A stretch of DNA of 64,000 bases from IMCC26077 sp964418325 (GTDB taxonomy: Bacteria > Actinomycetota > Actinomycetes > Nanopelagicales > Nanopelagicaceae): contig CAYQLC010000001.1 in assembly GCA_964418325.1 (NCBI GenBank), positions 1 through 64,000 on the forward strand. Reading direction: 5' to 3'. Position numbers and translations under genes: made by a program. Within the stretch, counting starts at the first letter, position 1. Each line of letters begins with the position of its first letter. The notes under the pieces were generated by a model. That model searched no databases and was not told where the DNA came from. It was given only the letters and a program-made list of their open reading frames with translations. Below are positions 7,856 through 16,878 of this stretch, in pieces.

Positions 7856-9103
7856 TTAATCGGGCTTATTCGGTTTATTTGTTCTATTTGGAGGATTGTC
7901 TTTAAGAAGATCATAGACTCTAGGAATCTTGAAATATAGACCCAGCAGGGTCCGAATCACGAAAGAACCAAGGAATATTTCCGTCAGTGTGAACCGATTG
8001 GTCAAGAATGGAATGAAGAAGGCGGCTATGAAAGGAATTCCTAGTGCGAAGCCGATGTAAATATTGATCAACATGGTGCGACGTTCCTCGCTGCCATATC
8101 TGAATAGGCCCAACCAAGTTCCCGTATCTGTTCCTGCATTCATTAATCCAGAGAACAAGGTGGCAAGTAAAATCAATTCGACATTGGGCGCGAGTGTCAC
8201 GAAGAGAAAATAGAACCCTGCAATGGGAACAGTCCACGAAAAGACTAGATAACTTCCCCTAGTGAGCTGGAGTTTGCGCCATAACAGAGTCCCGAAAACC
8301 ATTCCTGTAGATAGCGCCATAGCCCAAACGCCCATCCATCGATCTGACACCCCTCGTTCATTGATGAAATAGACAGTTTGTAAGGGCGCTGCGACTGATG
8401 AAGCTGCGACAATCAGACATAATCCGGTGAGAAAATAGAAAAACTGGCGCTCAGCTAAAATCTTCTTTACATCAAAATTCTCTTTAAAACTCTCAAGATA
8501 AGTATGTGGGGATTCTGGGTAGTTGATTCGAGAGATGACTCGCATCTCTGCCAGTCCTAACGAACCAGATATGACAAATACTGCAAGATAATTAAAAGGA
8601 AACGGGAGAAAAATCATCCCAAGCCCAATCACGGCATTTGCCGAAAGGGCGCCTATGTTTGCAATTCGAGTACGCGCATTGACCACAAGGGTTTGGTGTT
8701 CAGCTTCGATCACTATCCCCGGCGTAGGTGACCATAAAGCTCCGAAAACTATCGTAGGCATGGCACAAAGACAGAACATAGCGATGGCTATTTCCGCTTG
8801 GTGATCATCGAAAAGCAACGCTACCCCTGGCATGAAAAAAAAGATTCTTGAGATAACTCCACAAATAAGCATCCATCTTCGTTGTTGCTTTCTACTACGT
8901 AAATTAGCAACAGCAATGGGGCCGATAAGTAGTGGTCCTAGAGATGTAAGTGCGACATAGATGCTAATAAGAGTGATGGATGCTTCGAGGCGAACCAGGT
9001 AGGGAATCGCAAAAATCACCCACGCTCCGTTAGCAGCGCCGCCCCAAAATGCTTGAAGTCGCAGTAATTTATGATTGTGCTGGCTGATTGGGTGTAAATT
9101 CAC
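7856..9103 (-). CDS. MFS-type transporter
   Basis: Integral membrane protein of 415 residues with about 12 hydrophobic segments spread over two halves (for example GAWVIFAIPYLVRLEAS, FNYLAVFVISGSLGLAEM and LILLATLFSGLMNAGTDTG). It matches the overall shape of the major facilitator superfamily but shows no diagnostic family motif. It starts 9 bp after the true end of the aldehyde dehydrogenase, within the catabolic operon. It may export or import an acidic sugar or pathway intermediate; the operon also has an ABC importer, so two transport routes are encoded. Confidence 0.72.
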   Translation of the reverse strand: MNLHPISQHNHKLLRLQAFWGGAANGAWVIFAIPYLVRLEASITLISIYVALTSLGPLLIGPIAVANLRSRKQQRRWMLICGVISRIFFFMPGVALLFDDHQAEIAIAMFCLCAMPTIVFGALWSPTPGIVIEAEHQTLVVNARTRIANIGALSANAVIGLGMIFLPFPFNYLAVFVISGSLGLAEMRVISRINYPESPHTYLESFKENFDVKKILAERQFFYFLTGLCLIVAASSVAAPLQTVYFINERGVSDRWMGVWAMALSTGMVFGTLLWRKLQLTRGSYLVFSWTVPIAGFYFLFVTLAPNVELILLATLFSGLMNAGTDTGTWLGLFRYGSEERRTMLINIYIGFALGIPFIAAFFIPFLTNRFTLTEIFLGSFVIRTLLGLYFKIPRVYDLLKDNPPNRTNKPNKPD

Positions 9104-9112
9104 GGTGACTAC

Positions 9113-10689
9113 TTAGATAGTTACCCCGATATATTTCTTTTCTAAGAATTCATGCACGCCATCAAATCCACCCTCGCGACCCAAGCCACTTTCTTTATAA
9201 CCACCGAAAGGNNNNNNNNNNNNNNNNNNNNNNNNNNNNNNNNNNNNNNNNNNNNNNNNNNNNNNNNNNNNNNNNNNNNNNNNNNNNNNNNNNNNNNNNN
9301 NNNNNNNNNNNCGCCATCAAATCCACCCTCGCGACCCAAGCCACTTTCTTTATAACCACCGAAAGGTGCCGCTGGATCCGAGATAACTCCGCGATTAATA
9401 GCAACCATTCCTGATTCCATCGCTTCAGATACTCGTATTGCACGGTCGAGAGCGCCCGAGTAGACGTAACTGATCAATCCATACTCAGTGTCATTGGCAA
9501 GTCTGATTGCCTCCTCATCGGAGTCAACAGTGACCACAACAGCTACAGGCCCAAAGATTTCCTCTTTCAAAATACTGTTATTTGCAGAGACAAGCATCAC
9601 TGTTGGTGGATAGAAGGCGCCCTCACCGGAGGGCTTCGCGCCGCCTAGGGTGACCGTTCCCCCTTCCTTGACGGAGTTGTCAACTAGCTCGGCGATTTTG
9701 TCGCGTTCTTTTACTGAGACGCTGGCACCTAATTGGGCACCTTCAGTTAACCCCGGTGCCATTTTAATCTTTGACATTGCTTGCGTGAGCTTATCCACGA
9801 ACTCTTGAGCGACCTTCTTTGAAACATAAAAGCGATTTGCTGCGGTGCAGGCAGCGCCACCATTGCGAAGTTTTGCAAGCATCGCACCCGCCACTGCATC
9901 ATCGATATTTGCATCATCGAGAACAATAAATGGCGCGTTACCACCTAACTCCATTGAGGTTCGAATTACCCGATCTGCAGCTTGCTTAAGTAGTAACTTG
10001 CCTACTTGAGTCGAACCGGTGAACGAGAGGTTTTTTACTCGTGGGTCGGCAAGCAGTCGTGTCACTGCAGGTCCGGCAGGAGTAGGAGTGATGACATTGA
10101 CCACACCAGCAGGCAATCCAGCGCGATGGAGAATGTCCGCGATTGCAAGAGTTGTTAAAGGAGTTTCCATCGCAGGCTTCACGATGACAGTACATCCTGC
10201 AGCAACAGCTGGACCAATTTTGCGTGTCGCCATCGCTGCTGGGAAATTCCACGGGGTGATGAGCAGCGAGACACCTACTGGTTGATGAGTAACCAAGATT
10301 CGCTTGTCACCACTAGGGGCATGTCGGAATTCGCCATTGACGCGGACCGCCTCTTCGGAGAACCAACGAAAGAACTCTGCCGCATAAAGAATTTCGCCCT
10401 TAGCATCAGAGAAAACTTTTCCATTTTCACGAGAGACGAGTCGAGCAAGGTCGTCGGCCTCTGCAATCATTATTTCAAAGGCTTTTCTTAAGATTTCGCC
10501 ACGTGCTCGCGCTGGCATTTTTGCAAAAGTCGGGAAAGCATTCGCGGCAGCATCAAGAGCAGCATCAACTTCTTTATCTCCAGCAACTGCAATCTCTGCG
10601 ATGACCGAGTTATCACTGGGGTCATAAACTGGATGTCGCTTGGGTGTCGCTACCCATTCGCCGTTGATGTAAAGATCCGAACGAATCAT
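9113..10689 (-). CDS. NAD(P)-dependent aldehyde dehydrogenase (interrupted by scaffold-gap artefact)
   Basis: Succinate-semialdehyde/lactaldehyde-type dehydrogenase. Seen: the LLITPWNFPAAM cofactor region, Glu in SMELGGNAP, the catalytic Cys in GAACTAANRF and the C-terminal PFGGYKESGLGREGG. The sequence contains 100 N flanked by two identical 55-bp segments. Removing the N block and one copy gives a continuous frame ending EFLEKKYIGVTI and a stop at 9113-9115, 473 residues, the normal family length. Read literally, the gap shifts the frame and hides this end. Overlaps the FAH-fold gene by 4 bp. In deoxy-sugar pathways such enzymes oxidise lactaldehyde; the exact substrate is inferred. Confidence 0.85.
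9157..9211. repeat. 55-bp contig-end overlap, left copy
   Basis: Identical to 9312-9366. It ends exactly at the start of the N block. It encodes part of the aldehyde dehydrogenase C-terminus. This is an assembly artefact, not a biological repeat. Confidence 0.95.
9212..9311. other. Scaffold gap of 100 N
   Basis: Exactly 100 undetermined bases, the usual placeholder length for a gap of unknown size. The flanking contig ends share 55 identical bases, so the two contigs really overlap and no sequence is likely to be missing. The true window would be 155 bp shorter. Confidence 0.97.
9312..9366. repeat. 55-bp contig-end overlap, right copy
   Basis: Identical to 9157-9211 and begins directly after the N block. 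An overlap of 55 is what a de Bruijn assembler run with k=55 leaves at unresolved contig ends. Confidence 0.95.
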
Positions 10690-11744
10690 TTTGCTCCCAT
10701 GTTCCGTTTAAATGGATATTCCAAAGTTCCAATAAAGGGCTTGTTGCGCACAAGTCTATTCTCAAGGATGCCGATTGTGGACATCTCCAGGCGGATAACA
10801 TCACCTGGATTAAGAACTTTATCTTGCTCTGCACCGGAGCCGTTGCCAACTGTTCCCGAGCCGAATACTTCACCCACTTGCAGATGCTCGTTCCATGAGG
10901 CGTAGGCAATCATCTCTTCAAACTTCCAGTTCATCGCGCTAGATGAACCATCGGTCCACATCTGGTCATTGACCCAACCACGCATTGCGAGCGCATATGG
11001 GTCGGGAATCTCGTCTGCGGTGACCAGGACTGGTCCAAGAACGTGCGCACCGACGAAATCCTTACCCTTAGCCGGACCTAATCCGACAGTCATCTCAGCG
11101 GATTGGATTGCCCGAGCTGAGAAGTCGTTGTAGATGGTGTAGCCATAAATATGTTTACGTGCATCATCTTCTTTTATATTGAGCCCAGATTTTCCAATAA
11201 CCAATGCGAACTCAAACTCTAAATCGAGAAACTCTGCATACTCTGGAAATTCAATGACTTGGTTATGTGCCCCGATACTCGATGGATTGCCCTTGTAATA
11301 AACCGGACGGCGATACCACTCTTCGGGAATTGGTCGATTGAGTTTAGGGAAGACATTTAAAAGGTGATCTTCGAAAGACATGAAGTCTCTTAGCAACGGA
11401 GGTCTGCTGATTGCGGGCAAGACCGTCAGATCGCTGGCATTAAAACGAAGTGGTGCACCACTAGGCGAATTTTCGGTGCCGTTCTTCAGGGCTGCCGAGA
11501 GTGCGGCCTCGGCTAGCTCACGAGATTCTGCGCCACCTTCGATAAAACGTAGCGCTGATGGCGGACAAACTTGCACCGCCTGCGCTGCCGCTTGGCCGCC
11601 CGGTAAACCTTGCGAAAGGAGAAGCGAGTGGGCAGCTGCCGTAAGGTCGATAACCAAACCAGAATCGGCATCACCATCGACTAAGGCGCCAAGGTACTGA
11701 CGCCTTTCTCCCTCAATTACCTTCTCGAAAGAAAGTAACTTCAT
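10686..11744 (-). CDS. Fumarylacetoacetate hydrolase-fold protein (diketo sugar-acid hydrolase candidate)
   Basis: A 352-residue FAH-superfamily protein. The C-terminal two-thirds carry the metal and active-site signature: FMSFEDHL, the acidic cluster in FLDLEFEFALVIGK, YTIYNDFSAR and KGKDF. The ~110-residue N-terminal extension is a usual FAH-like cap domain. In non-phosphorylative L-rhamnose and L-fucose pathways a FAH-family enzyme cleaves the 2,4-diketo-3-deoxy acid to pyruvate plus lactate. Adjacent dehydratase, SDR and lactonase-like genes make that the most economical role. It overlaps the aldehyde dehydrogenase start by 4 bp and abuts the monooxygenase-fold gene. Confidence 0.8.
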   Translation of the reverse strand: MKLLSFEKVIEGERRQYLGALVDGDADSGLVIDLTAAAHSLLLSQGLPGGQAAAQAVQVCPPSALRFIEGGAESRELAEAALSAALKNGTENSPSGAPLRFNASDLTVLPAISRPPLLRDFMSFEDHLLNVFPKLNRPIPEEWYRRPVYYKGNPSSIGAHNQVIEFPEYAEFLDLEFEFALVIGKSGLNIKEDDARKHIYGYTIYNDFSARAIQSAEMTVGLGPAKGKDFVGAHVLGPVLVTADEIPDPYALAMRGWVNDQMWTDGSSSAMNWKFEEMIAYASWNEHLQVGEVFGSGTVGNGSGAEQDKVLNPGDVIRLEMSTIGILENRLVRNKPFIGTLEYPFKRNMGAK

Positions 11745-12040
11745 TAACCGATTACCTGCTCGTAGATTTCGCGCTCACGCTTTTCTAGTAACGGAACGAT
11801 AATCCCCTCGATGATCTCCTTGAAGTGTGGAGTCTCACGATGTGCAACGAGAGCTGCCTCATCCTTGTAGATCTCATAGAGGCAATAAAGATTCTCATTC
11901 TGTGGATCGATATTTGCGTTGTACACCAAACAAGCTGGCTCGTCGGCTTTCACGCGGGCGGCCATCTTCTGTAGTGCCTCACGTACTGCCGCGGAATTCC
12001 CCGGCTTTACGTAGTATCGAGCAATTAGTACTGCGCTCAT
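11744..12040 (-). CDS. ABM-domain (YgiN-like) small protein
   Basis: A 98-residue dimeric alpha+beta barrel protein of the antibiotic biosynthesis monooxygenase family: VLIARYYVKPGNSAAVREAL, then ENLYCLYEIYKDEAALVAHRETPHF, the recurrent family ending. Members range from cofactor-free monooxygenases to mutarotase-like or accessory proteins. It shares one base with the FAH-fold gene and follows the amidohydrolase gene by 22 bp. The function in this operon is unknown; a mutarotase or isomerase-like role is only a guess. Confidence 0.75.
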   Translation of the reverse strand: MSAVLIARYYVKPGNSAAVREALQKMAARVKADEPACLVYNANIDPQNENLYCLYEIYKDEAALVAHRETPHFKEIIEGIIVPLLEKREREIYEQVIG

Positions 12041-12062
12041 TTTCTTCCTTGCCTCTCTTTTG

Positions 12063-12953
12063 TTAGTGGAACTGTCCGGTAGATAAAACTGGGTTATTTA
12101 GCAAATCATTGAGATTATCGCCCAAGAGCCTTGATAAATCTGGCTCAGGTAGATAATCACAATAATCGCGGACGACTTCAATTGCTTGGGTATAGGTCAA
12201 CATATCTCTCGAGGCAGGGAAGTCAGATGCCCAAAAAATACGACGGGGACCAAAAGCGGTATAAATTGATTTGAATAACTCTTGCGATTCTAGGTATGGG
12301 AAATCAAAGTTCTTGCTGTTGTTGTAATTAAACCCCGAAATCTTCACACCAATATTCGGAACCTTTGCACAAGCAAGGATTTCGTTGACCTCTGATTGAT
12401 CATGCCCGGATCCGGTGTTCTTTGGCATTCCCATATGATGCAATAAAAACGGAACGGTCGGATTAGCAAGAGCAATTTCGCGAAGATCTGCCAACCACTG
12501 TGGTGTAAGCGCTAATGAAGCGACAACTTGCAATTGCGCTGCAGTTGCGAAGAATTCTTTGCCCTCATCGCTTCGAAACCAACCATCATTCTTAGCTTCG
12601 ACATAATGAGTAAAACCTTTTGCTTCATTCTTATCAATTTCGTGGCGTAAACGTTTGACCGCCCCAGGAGTGTGATGATCTTTTCGCCAACTGCAATCAA
12701 CATCCACCCATGCGGTAATTCGATCCGGATGCTTTCGTGCAAAATTGGCTACATACTCATTGTTATCTTCATTACCAAAGCCCGCCCCGCCAGCACCATC
12801 ACCGATGCGCGCGCAGACAACTGATGCGCGAGAGACTCCGTGGGTATCCATCTCATAGAGCAGCGCTTCAATAGAGCCGCGATGATCAGGATCTGGCACC
12901 GATTTGTCGTAAGGCCAACGGCGCCACGCATGGCAATGGCTATCAGCAATCAT
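12063..12953 (-). CDS. Amidohydrolase-2 family hydrolase (sugar lactonase candidate)
   Basis: TIM-barrel metal-dependent hydrolase of 296 residues. Seen: the N-terminal HxH metal motif in ADSHCHAW, His residues in FLLHHMGMP and the late Asp in IFWASDFPASRD. This is the COG2159/COG3618 group that includes L-fucono- and L-rhamnono-lactonases and 2-pyrone-4,6-dicarboxylate hydrolase. Among dehydrogenases and acid-sugar dehydratases the simplest role is opening the aldonolactone. It directly abuts the 2-hydroxyacid dehydrogenase gene. Confidence 0.78.
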   Translation of the reverse strand: MIADSHCHAWRRWPYDKSVPDPDHRGSIEALLYEMDTHGVSRASVVCARIGDGAGGAGFGNEDNNEYVANFARKHPDRITAWVDVDCSWRKDHHTPGAVKRLRHEIDKNEAKGFTHYVEAKNDGWFRSDEGKEFFATAAQLQVVASLALTPQWLADLREIALANPTVPFLLHHMGMPKNTGSGHDQSEVNEILACAKVPNIGVKISGFNYNNSKNFDFPYLESQELFKSIYTAFGPRRIFWASDFPASRDMLTYTQAIEVVRDYCDYLPEPDLSRLLGDNLNDLLNNPVLSTGQFH

Positions 12954-14003
12954 CTATTTTCCAGATCTTCCCGCAACAACTCGATCGGTAATTTGCGCCC
13001 GTGGTTCAGCGCCAGAATGCCAACGCTCTAATTCCTCCACCATCAGGGTGAAGAAACGCGGTTGCGCCTCTTCGGTCATCCCGCCAATATGAGGTGAGAG
13101 AAAAACGTTGCGCATTTGACGAAGTGGAGAGTCAACAGCAATCGGCTCTGGATTATGAGCATCAAGACAGAACCAAGCATCCTCTTTTTTAGCTTTTGCA
13201 ATGAGCGCAGGAACGTTGACACAGACACCACGGGAAACGTTGACAAATACCCCGCCCGGTTTGAGCCAATTGAGCTCGCGCTCGCTAATCATGTCTCGAG
13301 TCTTTGGCGTATCTGGCGCAAGGCAGATTACTACGTCACAACCCATAACTTTTTCAAGGGTTGCAAAATTAATATCAAGCGCATCAGCCAACTCTCGAGG
13401 TGCATATGGATCAAAAGCTAGGACTTCTGTTCTAAATGGAACAAGGAACTCCCGCAACCGCCATGCGATATGTCCAAAACCAATCATGCCGACGGTGCGG
13501 CCAGTCAATTCTCGTGCAGGAGGTTTTGTTCGATAGTCATCGTGGCTCATCGCTTTACCCGCGATGATGTCGCGGAAGCGTGCATGTTCACGTAATCCAA
13601 CAAGTGCAAGGGCTAGCGCCCACTCAGATACTGGCCAGGACGATGAATGTGTAGTGTCGACCACCATCACTCCAGCTTCTTTGGCAGCCTGCACATCAAT
13701 ACGACCGGCAAATCGATCACCTTCGAGTTCACCGACAACTTTCAATTTCTTTCCAGCATCAAAGACTGGCTTGGTGATTCTTGGCCCACCATGACAAACG
13801 ATGAGCACATCCAGATCCGATGCAAACTTTGCAAATCGCTTCTCAACTTCAGGATCAACTGGAATATTCACCCAATCGCTTGGCACGTCGTACTCTTCGA
13901 TTACAACATCTGCAATCTTCCCAAGTCGATCCAGATCTCGTTTCTCCAAATACAACTCCCGCGTTGCAGCAGAACACGCAATTCCAACCTTTGGTTTACT
14001 CAT
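12954..14003 (-). CDS. D-isomer-specific 2-hydroxyacid dehydrogenase
   Basis: NAD(P)-dependent 2-hydroxyacid dehydrogenase or 2-ketoacid reductase of 349 residues. The Rossmann motif VGMIGFGHIAWRL, the catalytic Arg in FVNVSRGVCVN and the catalytic His in FLSPHIGGMTEEA are visible, with an acidic position in the intervening loop. It overlaps the upstream enolase-superfamily gene by 4 bp and abuts the amidohydrolase. It may reduce a 2-keto acid from the pathway (for example glyoxylate, hydroxypyruvate or a 2-keto sugar acid); the substrate is not readable. Confidence 0.85.
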   Translation of the reverse strand: MSKPKVGIACSAATRELYLEKRDLDRLGKIADVVIEEYDVPSDWVNIPVDPEVEKRFAKFASDLDVLIVCHGGPRITKPVFDAGKKLKVVGELEGDRFAGRIDVQAAKEAGVMVVDTTHSSSWPVSEWALALALVGLREHARFRDIIAGKAMSHDDYRTKPPARELTGRTVGMIGFGHIAWRLREFLVPFRTEVLAFDPYAPRELADALDINFATLEKVMGCDVVICLAPDTPKTRDMISERELNWLKPGGVFVNVSRGVCVNVPALIAKAKKEDAWFCLDAHNPEPIAVDSPLRQMRNVFLSPHIGGMTEEAQPRFFTLMVEELERWHSGAEPRAQITDRVVAGRSGK

Positions 14004-15139
14004 CGCAAAGCCACCGACCCATCTTCTCTTAAATCAGGTTTAACACCATGAACAGTCACCGGAGGATTTGTCGCAAAAAATTCATCGTTGATCTCCATAC
14101 CCAGACCTGGTTCATCGAACGGATAGAGCCAGCCATCTTTGAGAGTTGGGATGCGCTTGACCATCTGACGCACCGGATCAACATTTTGATCCATGTGCTC
14201 TTGGGCCTCCCAGTTGGGGGCGGTGATTCCCATATGGATGTGGGCCATAGTTGCGATTGCGCCTGAAGGAACTGCATGCGGCAAGACGCCTTGGTGATGT
14301 GCCTCCGCCATCGCACAAATCTTTCGAACATGGGTAAAACCACCAGCAAGACCGATATCAGGACGCACAAAGGAGAGCCCGGCATGTTCTATGTACTCAC
14401 GAAACTCATATATAGAGGTATTTCGTTCGCCGGCCGCCATCGGCGTATCGACCTTGTCGGACACCTCACCAAAAGATAAGACGCTATCTGGTGGAATGGG
14501 ATCTTCGACGAATAAAGGTCGATATGGCATCAACTCTTTAATCAAAGCTATCGAATTTCCCGGCTGCATATTGCGGTGAAGTTCAATACCGATATCAAGT
14601 GTATTTCCCACTGCATCACGTAGGGCTGCCATTCGATCCACTAAATCAGCAATTTTCTCCGCATGACGCATTCCATGATGTTCATGTTGATGCAAAATGA
14701 CCTTGATTGCAGTGAACCCTTCTTTTTGTGCAGCAAGCGATTCTTTAAGTAGGTCTTCTTTAGTAGCACCAAAGACGACTTTCATGCCACGAACAGCCTT
14801 TCGACTGCGTCCACCTAAGAGATGCCACACAGGAGTCTCGAATATGCGCCCACGAATATCCCAGCATGCTTGATCGATTGCACTGATGGCTCCACCAAGA
14901 GTTAATCCACGCCAACCAAGTGCGCGGTACATCTTCAACCAATTCTGTTCTACATCGTGTGCATCTGCGCCAATAAGAAATGGCTCAAAACTCTTAATGA
15001 TCTCAGCGACGTTTTTTGGGAATGCAAACGCAGTTGACTCACCTACTCCTTGAACGCCATCTTCCGTTGTTAATCGAACGAAACAAGACATTCCTGCAAC
15101 AAAAGTCTCGACTTTTGCTATGCGTGCTGCTGATTTCAT
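14000..15139 (-). CDS. Enolase-superfamily enzyme, mandelate racemase/acid-sugar dehydratase type
   Basis: A 379-residue second enolase-superfamily protein in the operon. Barrel positions seen: Lys-containing AIKVILHQHEHH, the metal-ligand region IGIELHRNMQ (Glu where most relatives have Asp), the second ligand in FVEDPIPPD, the third in AAGERNTS, and a C-terminal GVLPHAVPSG His. The ELHRN variant resembles D-mannonate/D-gluconate dehydratase relatives more than RhmD. It therefore probably acts on a different acid sugar from the 5834-7021 enzyme, or epimerises one. Shares its first base with the VOC gene stop. Confidence 0.8.
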   Translation of the reverse strand: MKSAARIAKVETFVAGMSCFVRLTTEDGVQGVGESTAFAFPKNVAEIIKSFEPFLIGADAHDVEQNWLKMYRALGWRGLTLGGAISAIDQACWDIRGRIFETPVWHLLGGRSRKAVRGMKVVFGATKEDLLKESLAAQKEGFTAIKVILHQHEHHGMRHAEKIADLVDRMAALRDAVGNTLDIGIELHRNMQPGNSIALIKELMPYRPLFVEDPIPPDSVLSFGEVSDKVDTPMAAGERNTSIYEFREYIEHAGLSFVRPDIGLAGGFTHVRKICAMAEAHHQGVLPHAVPSGAIATMAHIHMGITAPNWEAQEHMDQNVDPVRQMVKRIPTLKDGWLYPFDEPGLGMEINDEFFATNPPVTVHGVKPDLREDGSVALR

Positions 15140-15639
15140 CAGGCACCTTCCTGAGCTGGGTAGATGTAATCCGGCTTGATCCGCACCTTGGGAGGTGAAA
15201 TTAATTCGACTATTGCGCTAATGCCATCTGGAGGCTGAAAGTATGCAAACGCGCCATCTCCTTCTGCACCAAATCCACCTGCGCTCTGTAGTGGAGTAAA
15301 ACCACGTGCAAGAAAATCGGCAACAGCAGCTGGATGATCCTGGACGATGCAGCCAACGTGATTCATACCTTCGCCGATACTCTCAAGTTGATCTTTGAAA
15401 ATAGATGGACCATCAAGAGGCTGTACTAATTCAAATTGCATATTGCCAGCAAATGCCATGGCGTGACGAAGACTAAACTCAGTTTTTGTACCTTTATATA
15501 TGCAGTCACGTAGCCCTGGTGCTTTCAAGGTATAGACAGTCCATGGTCCAATTCCCAAATTATCAGCCCAGTGTTTCACTGCTGTATCCAAATCTTTCAC
15601 AACATACGCCACTTGATGGAATTTCAACTCTTCGCTCAT
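15139..15639 (-). CDS. VOC-superfamily (glyoxalase-fold) protein
   Basis: A 166-residue two-module vicinal oxygen chelate protein. Candidate metal ligands are His in KFHQVAYVV, Glu in MQFELVQPL, His in GMNHVGCIV and Glu in AIVELISPP, the spacing seen in methylmalonyl-CoA epimerase and extradiol-type relatives. Such enzymes isomerise, epimerise or cleave substrates with adjacent oxygens, which suits a keto-sugar intermediate. It lies 12 bp after the Gfo/Idh/MocA gene. Confidence 0.75.
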   Translation of the reverse strand: MSEELKFHQVAYVVKDLDTAVKHWADNLGIGPWTVYTLKAPGLRDCIYKGTKTEFSLRHAMAFAGNMQFELVQPLDGPSIFKDQLESIGEGMNHVGCIVQDHPAAVADFLARGFTPLQSAGGFGAEGDGAFAYFQPPDGISAIVELISPPKVRIKPDYIYPAQEGA

Positions 15640-15651
15640 TTATTTACCCAA

Positions 15652-16878
15652 TCATCCATTCATTGCTTCGATAGCGGCATCAATCTCATCTTGATAAGCA
15701 TGAAGTCTGCCATCGAGTATCTCTTTCACAGAAACCTCACGTTTAGCCACACCTGATTCGAGGATGGCATAGACCACGGCGAGCGCACGAAGTCCACCCA
15801 TGCCATCGACTTCGGGAGCGCGCTTGTGCACGACAGCATCAATGAAATCTGCAATCTCCACCGCTAGATACCCGGCATCTACATCCGCCCAAGCAGCTCC
15901 TTTACCACCGGTGCCATCTGGGCCGAGCACTGATTTCGTGACATCGTTTATGTTGATGAAGGCACCACGCTTTTCCAACTCGGCAATTAACTCGGTTCCC
16001 ATCAATTCTCGATCAGCTAAATGAACGACCACATCTCCATCTGAGCGATCCGGAGGAACAGTCATGGATCCCTTAGTCCCGTGCAGGCTTCGCTGTTGAT
16101 ACCGCTTGCCAAGCCCAGAAGGTAGGTAGGTATATTGCACATCGACGCCATCTTTAGTTTGCATGCTGGCAAAGAGCGCATCTTCGCCAGTTGGCGTAAT
16201 GGTTTCTGAACCATCAGCAGTGGTTCGCGTCGGCTCTGCGATTATTCCTCGTCCCCAAACTCGCTCTACTGGACCAACGTAATACTCAATGATGTCGGCA
16301 TAGTGAATACTCATATCAAGTCCAATTGCGCCAGTATCTTTCATATGGCGCCACTTGCTGATGATGATTTTGTCATCGCCACCCGCCCAGAATTCAAGCA
16401 TCAGATGCAACTTACCGAGCATTCCAGAATCAATCACCGCTTTCGCAACACGGTTCGCACCACCGCGACGGTAATTTTCAGCTGTACCAAGAACCATTCC
16501 TGTTCGCTCAGCGGCTTCCACCATCATCCGGCCAGTCTTCATCGTCAATGCCAATGGCTTCTCGCAGAGCACATGACGTCCAGCCTCCATCGCCTTGATA
16601 GCAATCGTGTGATGAGTGCGCGGGTCAGTAACAATATCGAGAGCCTCTACTCGATCATCTTTTAACAACTCATCGATAGAGGTGTAGGTCTTGGGTCTGA
16701 CTCCCATCAGGGTAAATGTTTCATCGGCTAGTTTGTTTGCAGTTTCCGCATTGATATCAAGTAATGCAACAATCTCACCTTCGAGTTTTCCCGCCTTATG
16801 CAGCGCGTTAAAACCCAACATATGACGGCGTCCCATAAAACCGCAGCCAACAATTGCGACACCTAGTTTGTGGGTCAT
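15652..16878 (-). CDS. Gfo/Idh/MocA-family sugar oxidoreductase
   Basis: A 408-residue NAD(P)-dependent oxidoreductase with Rossmann motif IVGCGFMGRRH, the family CEKPLALT motif and a GLDMSIHYADII segment in the second domain. Family members oxidise or reduce ring hydroxyls of sugars and cyclitols, usually at C1 or C3. It shares its first base with the permease stop. In this operon it could perform the first oxidation of the imported sugar or remove a modification such as an O-linked group through a 3-keto intermediate; that is inference. Confidence 0.85.
   Translation of the reverse strand: MTHKLGVAIVGCGFMGRRHMLGFNALHKAGKLEGEIVALLDINAETANKLADETFTLMGVRPKTYTSIDELLKDDRVEALDIVTDPRTHHTIAIKAMEAGRHVLCEKPLALTMKTGRMMVEAAERTGMVLGTAENYRRGGANRVAKAVIDSGMLGKLHLMLEFWAGGDDKIIISKWRHMKDTGAIGLDMSIHYADIIEYYVGPVERVWGRGIIAEPTRTTADGSETITPTGEDALFASMQTKDGVDVQYTYLPSGLGKRYQQRSLHGTKGSMTVPPDRSDGDVVVHLADRELMGTELIAELEKRGAFININDVTKSVLGPDGTGGKGAAWADVDAGYLAVEIADFIDAVVHKRAPEVDGMGGLRALAVVYAILESGVAKREVSVKEILDGRLHAYQDEIDAAIEAMNG

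Noticed and set aside
9212..9311. Frame-shifted or pseudogenised aldehyde dehydrogenase
   Set aside because: The apparent disruption disappears when the duplicated 55 bp and N block are collapsed.
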